Positions 42,166 to 48,113 of a stretch of DNA of 48,113 nucleotides are shown in pieces; within the stretch, counting starts at the first letter, position 1; each line of letters begins with the position of its first letter. Below the pieces are notes generated by a model. The model had not been told where the DNA came from. It saw nothing but the letters and a program-made list of their open reading frames with translations, and made no database searches. The stretch comes from Flaviramulus sp. (GTDB lineage: Bacteria > Bacteroidota > Bacteroidia > Flavobacteriales > Flavobacteriaceae): contig JANQTJ010000025.1 of the NCBI GenBank assembly GCA_030731745.1, positions 1 to 48,113 of the forward strand. Reading direction: 5' to 3'. The position numbers and the translations under genes were made by a program.

Positions 42166-42534
42166 ATGAAAACAATTGTTTTGTTTACAGCTTTTTTTGT
42201 ACAACTATTTGTAATTACAAATTTTAATACTGATGTACTTTTTAATAATAGTATCACATGTTCCATTCAAGAAACTCAAGTTGTTGAAGCTGTTTTTGAT
42301 AGTCATGAAGATTATGGGTATAATTTTATTCAAACTAAAGATAGTGAAGAGCATACCATAACTTTTCAAGAAATTGACGATGCCGTTTTAGCAATGTTTG
42401 ATTTAAATGAAGCAATATTAATAGGTACTAAGTTTAAAATCACATTTACTGCTAAAGTTTTTGTAACCAAAGATTCAGATGGTTATGAAGATGAGAATGA
42501 ATTAAATACTATTAAAAAATTAGAAAAACTATAA
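42166..42534 (+). CDS. exported small protein, paralogue of the 41380 product
   Basis: A 122 aa protein with an N-terminal hydrophobic segment (about 3-20, KTIVLFTAFFVQLFVITNF) that could be a signal peptide or anchor. The rest aligns with the 73 aa protein at 41380-41601: TITFQEIDDAVLAMFDL, LIGTKFKITF in the same order and spacing. The C-terminal end is charged. It looks like an exported form of the same fold. No known function. It is followed by a terminator that overlaps the end of the convergent glycosyltransferase gene. Confidence 0.7.
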   Translation: MKTIVLFTAFFVQLFVITNFNTDVLFNNSITCSIQETQVVEAVFDSHEDYGYNFIQTKDSEEHTITFQEIDDAVLAMFDLNEAILIGTKFKITFTAKVFVTKDSDGYEDENELNTIKKLEKL

Positions 42535-42561
42535 GCGTAGTTTTATTAAACTAGATAGAAA

Positions 42562-43965
42562 TTAGGCTTCCAATTTGGAAGCCTTTTTTATGAATACTTC
42601 CCAAATAAATACACTATAAATAATGACATATTCAAAAGCTATAATCCATAAATTTTCGGATTTATCTGCTTTATTTATATTTATATAGGCTAAATAACTA
42701 ACAATCATAACACAACTCCATACTAAAGGGAATTTATATTTTGTAAAAACGGATAGTATTAAAACCGTAGCGATATACCAAGGATGCACTGTAGTGGCAG
42801 TAAAATAATAAAAAGTTAATGCTATTAACATAGCAGTAATAAGTTGGGTAGTAGTTTTGTTTTTTCTAAAAAAAGTAATGCACAAAACAAACACAAATAC
42901 GATAATAGGTATGGCTTTTCCAATAATGGCAATTTCATTATAACCTCTAAAACGGTAGCCAATTTCTCTGGCAATGTAATACAAACTGCCATTAAACTCA
43001 AATTTTTGAAACCAAAGCGCCACGGTATTGCTGTAATTATTAATAAACTCGGAGGAGTAAAAAGGCATAAATAATAAAAGCGTTGTGATGCCTACAACAG
43101 CATAAAACCCTATTAATTTTGCTATGACTGATAAGGTAGGTATCCATTTTTTAGTTTTTTCGTATGGATTTTGTCTCCAAAACCACTGTAAAAATAAAGG
43201 TAAAAATATAAGCGGAATAAGTTTAGTTGCTATTGATAAAGCTAAAACAAAACCAGCCCATTGCCATTTTCCTATTTGTAATAAATATAAACTCCAAATT
43301 AAAAAGAAAACCATAACACCTTCAAAATGTAGATTCCCTGTGAGTTCGATAATTATAAACGGATTTAAAATATACCAAAAGATATGATTCGATCGGAGAT
43401 TTAATTTTTCTAATAATTTGGAGCCAAAATGCAAGGTTCCAAAATCGGAAGCTATAATAAGTAAGCGCATAACCATGACAGAACCTAAAATACTTTTCCC
43501 TGCTAATAACCCAGCAATAACAAAACAGAGTTGGTTTATGGGTGGGTAATTAGTGAAATGGCTCGCATTTAATACACCCATGCCATTATAAAGTTCTTGA
43601 GCTTGAGAAATAGGAAATACACCATTATTAATAAAAGATGCTACATTATATAAATATGGATTAAAACCCTGTAAAATCATTCTGCCATCCCATATAAAGC
43701 GATAAAAGTCTTGTGATAGGTTAGGTATTGCTAAAATTAAAATAGCTCTAAAACCAAAAGCAAAATAGGTTAATGCCTTAGTATTAGTTTTAAAAAGATG
43801 TACAATCTTAAAAAACAAAAAAAATAATGCCAAATAAAGTGCCACTAGTTTTGTATAATCTGTGCGTTGTAAATCATATGCAAAAAACGTATAAAACAAA
43901 GCGCTAGTAATTACCAATAGCAAAGGGGTATTATAGTATTTAAAAAAATTAGGTTTTAAATCCAT
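42562..43965 (-). CDS. GT-C polytopic glycosyltransferase (mannosyltransferase-like)
   Basis: A 467 aa membrane protein with ten or more helices and no GT-A/B domain, so a GT-C enzyme using a polyprenyl-phosphate sugar. The first loop has the typical SQDFYRFIWDGRM (about 83-95) with the catalytic Asp and NPY, as in the MptB/GT87-like groups. The second loop has HFTNYPPINQ (about 135-144). The called TTG start two codons earlier is possible, but ATG at 43965 is preferred. It is monocistronic on the minus strand, divergent from the AraC-type regulator. Sugar and acceptor cannot be inferred. Confidence 0.82.
   Translation of the reverse strand: MDLKPNFFKYYNTPLLLVITSALFYTFFAYDLQRTDYTKLVALYLALFFLFFKIVHLFKTNTKALTYFAFGFRAILILAIPNLSQDFYRFIWDGRMILQGFNPYLYNVASFINNGVFPISQAQELYNGMGVLNASHFTNYPPINQLCFVIAGLLAGKSILGSVMVMRLLIIASDFGTLHFGSKLLEKLNLRSNHIFWYILNPFIIIELTGNLHFEGVMVFFLIWSLYLLQIGKWQWAGFVLALSIATKLIPLIFLPLFLQWFWRQNPYEKTKKWIPTLSVIAKLIGFYAVVGITTLLLFMPFYSSEFINNYSNTVALWFQKFEFNGSLYYIAREIGYRFRGYNEIAIIGKAIPIIVFVFVLCITFFRKNKTTTQLITAMLIALTFYYFTATTVHPWYIATVLILSVFTKYKFPLVWSCVMIVSYLAYININKADKSENLWIIAFEYVIIYSVFIWEVFIKKASKLEA
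42564..42588 (+). terminator. terminator overlapping the 3' end of the convergent GT-C gene
   Basis: An 8-bp stem AGGCTTCC/GGAAGCCT (42564-42571 with 42577-42584) extendable to 10 bp, followed by a T run. It ends the plus-strand unit and lies inside the last codons of the minus-strand gene, so both strands share these bases. Confidence 0.82.
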
Positions 43966-44082
43966 AACCAAATATAGTATTATTTGTTTTTAGAAATATA
44001 ACTAGATAACCTATTACCTATTTCTAATTAAATTAAAATAGATTTAAATCGAAAATAGTATATTTAACTTTATAAAAACATC

Positions 44083-45207
44083 ATGAATTTAGACTATAAT
44101 ATTTTGAATGTCATCATGCTCTTTGGGGCGATTCAAGGGTTTATTCTTTGTGTATTTGTATATCAAAAAAAGTTTGCTAATACACTGGCTGTTAATTTTT
44201 TTCTGCTATTTATGTTTTCACTTTCATTTTATAACCTTATTTATGCATTGTTGGATATGGAAGTTTTTCAATATTATAGACCTTTACATATGTTTCCTTA
44301 TCCTTATAAATGGTTAATTGGTACAGGTTTTTATTTTTATGTTAAAAATCTGTTTCCTAATAAAGAAGGGTTTATCTACCATAAAAAAGAATGGTACATT
44401 CTGTTGCCAGCTATTTTATATGGACTATTAAGAACCTATTGGTTTATTATTGCTGTACATGAAAACAGCTTTAGAATAACTAGGGTTGTGGTAGAATCGG
44501 ACTTTTTCAGAATTCATGAATTTTTCTATCAGATGTTTACTATCATTTTATTAATCCTTTCTTTAAAAGTGATTAAGAAAAATGCAGTTTTGCTCACAAA
44601 TATTCAAAAATCTAAGCCTATTTTAAAATGGTTAAAACGACTCACATATGTGTTTTTAGGGATTATGATTTGGGATGTTTTATTGTATTTAACAGATTTG
44701 TTAATCCATAATTGGAAAGAAAGTATCGATTTTTCATATCCAACATTCATACTAAATTCTGCATTTATATATTGGATTGGTATTATAGGTTTTACAAAAC
44801 CAAAATTATTATTTAATACATTCTTTACAAATGAAAACAAATTAGAACAGTATAAGCTTAATTCAATTTCTGAAAAACTAACTGAAGCTATTAAATTAAA
44901 AGAACTCTACAAAAATCCTAATTTAACTTTAATGGAATTTGCTACAGAAATAGATAGTACACCTAAAGAATTGTCTAAATATATTAATGAAATCCATCAA
45001 ATGAATTTTTCAGAGTTTCTAAATGTTCATCGTGTAGAAAAAGTAAAACAACTATTAGCAAGTACAGATGTTCAAAAATTCACATTAGTAACACTTGCCG
45101 AAAAAGCTGGTTTTAACTCAAAATCGTCCTTCAACAACAGTTTTAAAAAAATTACAGGTATAACCCCTTCAGCCTATAAAAAGAAAAATAACGCCATTAA
45201 AAAATAG
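44083..45207 (+). CDS. membrane-bound AraC-family regulator
   Basis: A 374 aa protein with seven membrane helices in the N-terminal half (about 8-260), typical of 7TM-type sensors, and a cytoplasmic AraC helix-turn-helix domain (about 270-370). The HTH contains KELYKNPNLTLMEFATEI, RVEKVKQLLAS, and the second helix set TLAEKAGFNSKSSFNNSFKK with the final GITPSAYKK. It is a one-component sensor-regulator in the membrane. The erythromycin-esterase-like gene follows 94 bases downstream and is a likely target, by position. A 17-base motif identical to one before the 109 aa acidic gene precedes it. Confidence 0.9.
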   Translation: MNLDYNILNVIMLFGAIQGFILCVFVYQKKFANTLAVNFFLLFMFSLSFYNLIYALLDMEVFQYYRPLHMFPYPYKWLIGTGFYFYVKNLFPNKEGFIYHKKEWYILLPAILYGLLRTYWFIIAVHENSFRITRVVVESDFFRIHEFFYQMFTIILLILSLKVIKKNAVLLTNIQKSKPILKWLKRLTYVFLGIMIWDVLLYLTDLLIHNWKESIDFSYPTFILNSAFIYWIGIIGFTKPKLLFNTFFTNENKLEQYKLNSISEKLTEAIKLKELYKNPNLTLMEFATEIDSTPKELSKYINEIHQMNFSEFLNVHRVEKVKQLLASTDVQKFTLVTLAEKAGFNSKSSFNNSFKKITGITPSAYKKKNNAIKK

Positions 45208-45301
45208 GTCCAAGATTCTTTTTTTAGGACATCTAACATAGATTAAAAGATTTATTTCGCACTATAGTTGTCCAAATTTGTGAAATCAAAAACATATAAC
45301 T

Positions 45302-46555
45302 ATGAAAGTATTTAGAATCTTTGTTGTGATTTTTTTTAATTTTAATGTGTTAACCTCTTACGCTCAAACTCCAACAGAGTTGGAATGGATTAAAGAAAAC
45401 ACTAGCGAGTTAAAGACCATCTCTGGTTATGATTTCTCAGCAATTAAAAAGGCAATTGGTGATAAACAAATTGTTGCTTTAGGTGAAAGCACACATGGAT
45501 CTGGTACTTTCTACAATTTAAAGTCTGAATTAGTAAGATACCTTCATAAAGATATGGGTTTTAAAGTTTTGGCAATGGAAAGTGGTTTAGGAGATACCTT
45601 TTTAGCTTATGAGAATATTGATACATTGTCTAGTAAACAACTTCGAAATTTTTCAGTATTTGGAAATTTTAGAGCTAACGAAGCCAATGGATTATTCGAT
45701 TATTTAAAATCTCAAAGTAATACAAAATGGCCACTTCAATATGTAGGTTATGATACACAAGCATCTTCGGAATTTTTGTTCACCAAACTAAAAATAATAT
45801 TAAAAGAGTTTGATAAAGAACTTTCTGATAGTCTTTCTACAAGAATGTTTTCTTATCAGCGATCGTATGGCTTTGGTTCTAATAATGACTCAATAAACTA
45901 TCTTAAGCATAGAGACATTTTTGTGGAAACATCAAATACAGCCAGACGCTATTTAGAAAAATATAAAGACTCAATAATTTCCAAACACAAATTAAACAAA
46001 ACCTCATACCAAGTAATGGTTAGAAGTCTCTCCATGTTTTCTGCATCATATAACTTATCTTATGCTGATAGATGGGAAGGTTTTGGTATAAGAGACTCAT
46101 TAATGGTTGAAAACCTAAAATGGTTGTTGAAGGAAGTTTACCCAAATAAGAAAGTCATCATTTGGGCACATAATGGACATGTAGAAAAAGGAGCTATGGA
46201 AAATGGTTATATGAAGACTATGGGACAGTTTTTGAAAGAACAACATCCAAAAGATTATTATACAATTGGCTTATTTGCTAATAGTGGTGTATCGTATCAA
46301 TTTTGGACAAAAAGCACGATTCCTATTGAACCAACAGACTCTACATTTATTGAACATCGTTTAATTTCTTCAGGGAAAAACACGCCTTTTTTAGATTTGA
46401 GTCGACATGTAAAAACCAATAATAATGGATGGATTTTTGAAAGCATCCAAGCATTTGAGCTTGAAAATGGAGGAATCATTCGTTTTGTTCCAGCAAAAAG
46501 GTTTGATGCATACATTGTTGTTAAAGAATCTAATGCACCAACTTATAATGATTAG
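45302..46555 (+). CDS. erythromycin esterase-family protein, exported
   Basis: A 417 aa protein with a signal peptide (about 1-21, ending SYAQ) and the erythromycin-esterase (EreA/succinoglycan synthesis) fold. The N-terminal active-site loop reads VALGESTHGSGTF (Glu62, His65), followed by MESGLGD. A second His loop is IIWAHNGHVEKGAM (about 281-294). Both catalytic histidine regions and the Glu are retained, so hydrolase activity is plausible. The flavobacterial versions are far from EreA; macrolide resistance should not be assumed. The regulator directly upstream suggests it is controlled by that gene. Confidence 0.88.
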   Translation: MKVFRIFVVIFFNFNVLTSYAQTPTELEWIKENTSELKTISGYDFSAIKKAIGDKQIVALGESTHGSGTFYNLKSELVRYLHKDMGFKVLAMESGLGDTFLAYENIDTLSSKQLRNFSVFGNFRANEANGLFDYLKSQSNTKWPLQYVGYDTQASSEFLFTKLKIILKEFDKELSDSLSTRMFSYQRSYGFGSNNDSINYLKHRDIFVETSNTARRYLEKYKDSIISKHKLNKTSYQVMVRSLSMFSASYNLSYADRWEGFGIRDSLMVENLKWLLKEVYPNKKVIIWAHNGHVEKGAMENGYMKTMGQFLKEQHPKDYYTIGLFANSGVSYQFWTKSTIPIEPTDSTFIEHRLISSGKNTPFLDLSRHVKTNNNGWIFESIQAFELENGGIIRFVPAKRFDAYIVVKESNAPTYND

Positions 46556-46557
46556 TA

Positions 46558-46574
46558 ACTGAATAAAGTTCAGT
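46558..46574. terminator. weak hairpin between convergent genes
   Basis: ACTGAA/TTCAGT arms (6 bp) with a 5-base loop lie in the 20-base gap between the Ere-like gene and the minus-strand glycosyltransferase. There is no clear T run, so it is a poor terminator for either strand. Confidence 0.3.
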
Positions 46575-46575
46575 A

Positions 46576-48066
46576 TTATACCTTAGAAGTCAAAGATTTA
46601 AAAAACACAAAACCAAAACCAGCAAATAGCATGAAGTGAAAAGGAAATAAACCAAAATCGCCACCTTGGTTACCAACTACAAATGCGCTATACATTCCAA
46701 AAGCAAAATAAAGCATCAAGATGCCTTCAAAAATAACATGTATAGAAATGGTTTTTTTAAGATACTTATTGTTTTTCCAGTTGTCTTTAAAAGTGCTAAT
46801 ATTAAATTTAGGTGTACGAACAAATTCGCTTTTTTTACCCCAATGCCCCTCTAAAACAGCAATAGAATTATGTAAAGAAAAGCCCATGGCAATTGAGAAA
46901 AAAACAAAAAACATGCCTACATAGCGAACGAAATTTTTAAAGCCACTCCCATAAATATTTTTATACATAAACCAATAACATATAAAAAATATGATGGTAC
47001 TTACCACGAAGAAACTCATTACATAAAAATAGGGTTTTAAGTGTGCGTATTCGTTTTTTATGTACAACATAGGGATGCTTAAAACACCTACAATAAGTAC
47101 GTTTAAAAACATAGTACTGTTTAATAAATGTAGTATGCCATGTAATTTAGTTTTAGCTGAAATATTTTTAGATTTTAATACGCGCCAAAGCATTTTTCTA
47201 AAATTTTCTGCTCCACCTTTATTCCATCTAAATTGTTGTGAACGCGCTGCGCTGATAACTACAGGTAATTCTGCAGGAGTTTCAACATCTTCAAGGTATT
47301 TAAACTTCCAGTTTTTAAGTTGGGCACGATAGCTTAAATCTAAATCTTCAGTTAAGGTGTCTCCTTCCCAGTTTCCAGCATCAATAATGCATGTTTTTCT
47401 CCAAATACCAGCAGTACCATTAAAGTTAATAAAGTGTCCTTTACTATTTCTGCCAACTTGCTCTAAAGTAAAGTGTGCGTCTAAAGCAAATGCTTGTATT
47501 TTTGTAAGAATAGAAAAGTTACGGTTAATGTGCCCCCAACGCGTTTGTACAACACCAATGTGTTCATCTTTAAAATATGGGATGGTACGTTTTAACCAAT
47601 CTGCTTTAGGAAGAAAATCTGAATCGAAAATAGCTATGAATTCACCTTTAGCTACTTTTAAGCCTTCTTTCAGTGCTCCTGCTTTAAAGCCAGAACGATC
47701 AACTCTAGTAATGTGTTGAATGTCTAAACCTGTAACTTTTAAATTTTCTACATGTTTTCTGGTACTTTCGATGGTTTCATCTGTTGAATCATCTAGTACT
47801 TGAATTTCAAGTTTATCTATAGGATAATCAATTAGTGCAATGTTATCAAGTAAACGATCCATAACATACATTTCATTATATACAGGAAGTTGTATGGTAA
47901 CAAAAGGTATTTCATCAGATTTAGATAAATCAAATTTTTCGCAAGTATCTTTTAGCTTCTTAGAAGATAGATAGTTAAATAGCAGATTTAATTGCGCTAA
48001 TGCATACATGAAAATAAGCAAAAGAGCAAAACTGTATATAACTATAATTGTTGTTTCTAGAATCAT
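46576..48066 (-). CDS. cellulose-synthase-like family 2 glycosyltransferase
   Basis: A 496 aa membrane glycosyltransferase. One N-terminal helix (about 7-27) precedes a GT-A domain with VLDDSTDE (90-97), the metal-binding DSD (148-150), GTAGIWR, catalytic TED (239-241) and QQFRW (277-281). All D, DxD, TED and QxxRW elements of processive GT2 enzymes are present. Four or five C-terminal membrane helices (about 312-490) would form the glycan channel. There is no PilZ domain, so c-di-GMP control is not expected. Product could be a beta-glycan (glucan or mannan) or a glycolipid. It starts 47 bases before the window end; no upstream gene is visible. Confidence 0.9.
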   Translation of the reverse strand: MILETTIIVIYSFALLLIFMYALAQLNLLFNYLSSKKLKDTCEKFDLSKSDEIPFVTIQLPVYNEMYVMDRLLDNIALIDYPIDKLEIQVLDDSTDETIESTRKHVENLKVTGLDIQHITRVDRSGFKAGALKEGLKVAKGEFIAIFDSDFLPKADWLKRTIPYFKDEHIGVVQTRWGHINRNFSILTKIQAFALDAHFTLEQVGRNSKGHFINFNGTAGIWRKTCIIDAGNWEGDTLTEDLDLSYRAQLKNWKFKYLEDVETPAELPVVISAARSQQFRWNKGGAENFRKMLWRVLKSKNISAKTKLHGILHLLNSTMFLNVLIVGVLSIPMLYIKNEYAHLKPYFYVMSFFVVSTIIFFICYWFMYKNIYGSGFKNFVRYVGMFFVFFSIAMGFSLHNSIAVLEGHWGKKSEFVRTPKFNISTFKDNWKNNKYLKKTISIHVIFEGILMLYFAFGMYSAFVVGNQGGDFGLFPFHFMLFAGFGFVFFKSLTSKV

Positions 48067-48113
48067 TTTTTAATACTGTATTTAAAAATCCAACCTAATA
48101 TTTTTACGCCTGC

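Noticed and set aside
42844-43387. Plus-strand open frames inside the GT-C glycosyltransferase gene
   Set aside because: They lie antisense within a well-supported polytopic membrane protein and have low-complexity or basic composition typical of antisense frames.
46666-47719. Plus-strand open frames inside the cellulose-synthase-like gene
   Set aside because: All are antisense to conserved GT2 motifs (TED, QxxRW, DxD) and match no family.
1-48113. CRISPR array, insertion sequence or prophage
   Set aside because: I found no regularly spaced repeats, transposase or integrase motifs, terminal inverted repeats or phage structural genes on either strand.

Overview
The window is AT-rich and densely coded, and looks like chromosomal sequence of a marine-type flavobacterium (Bacteroidota, Flavobacteriaceae). 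Several things point there: promoter elements of the Bacteroidota form TAnnTTTG, almost no Shine-Dalgarno sequences, a mevalonate route with mvaD and a mevalonate kinase, PVFPGC-type TonB C-terminal modules, DUF4407, DUF4230 and DUF456 proteins, and a class-III-fold speA beside a deoxyhypusine-synthase-like gene. I see no insertion sequence, prophage, CRISPR array, rRNA operon or integrated element. The one RNA gene I am sure of is tRNA-Leu(UAG). One gene, a GNAT acetyltransferase, is clearly broken.

Layout. 1-2070: a candidate small structured RNA with its own terminator, a LacI-type regulator and a 48-residue lipoprotein ended by a strong terminator. 2192-4698: a TPR histidine kinase and its response regulator. 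4962-9252: a DUF456 membrane protein divergent from a BlaI-like repressor, an M56 metallopeptidase antirepressor with a TonB C-terminal domain, a TPR protein and a lipoprotein carrying the same TonB-type module. Three perfect copies of one operator overlap the BlaI promoter. 9259-12099 (minus): a Bax-inhibitor-like membrane protein, a family 2 glycosyltransferase and a flippase-like membrane protein. 12173-15576: ruvC, hemW, a cyclase-family hydrolase, DUF4230 and MmcQ/YjbR, with overlapping or abutting ends. 15768-19126: FIST sensor protein, PAS histidine kinase and single-domain response regulator in one overlapping operon.

19239-24785: PhnA-domain protein, broken GNAT gene, DUF4440 protein, STAS protein, DUF4407, an EamA transporter and an M20 peptidase. 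24887-27974: tRNA-Leu, then transketolase and transaldolase. 28052-32645: a VIT-type transporter, msrB-msrA, a glycerophosphodiesterase, an HI0933-type flavoprotein and DUF1697. 32655-36617: mvaD, mevalonate kinase, a UbiA-type prenyltransferase and an RluB-like protein whose expected catalytic Asp reads as Gly. 36713-42534: a 50-codon ORF, arginine decarboxylase, a deoxyhypusine-synthase-family protein, a GNAT-nitrilase fusion and small acidic proteins, two of which are paralogues. 42562-48066: a GT-C mannosyltransferase-like protein, a membrane-bound AraC regulator, an erythromycin-esterase-like protein and a cellulose-synthase-like glycosyltransferase.

How the genes work together. Three sensory units (TPR kinase/regulator, BlaI/M56, FIST/PAS kinase/regulator) share the first 20 kb with conserved housekeeping genes. 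The two parts most worth testing are the speA region, where a polyamine gene set lacks a neighbouring agmatinase but has a GNAT-nitrilase fusion and an upstream small ORF, and the BlaI/M56/TPR/lipoprotein operon with its triple operator. All functional names are read from motifs and family memory; no database search was possible.
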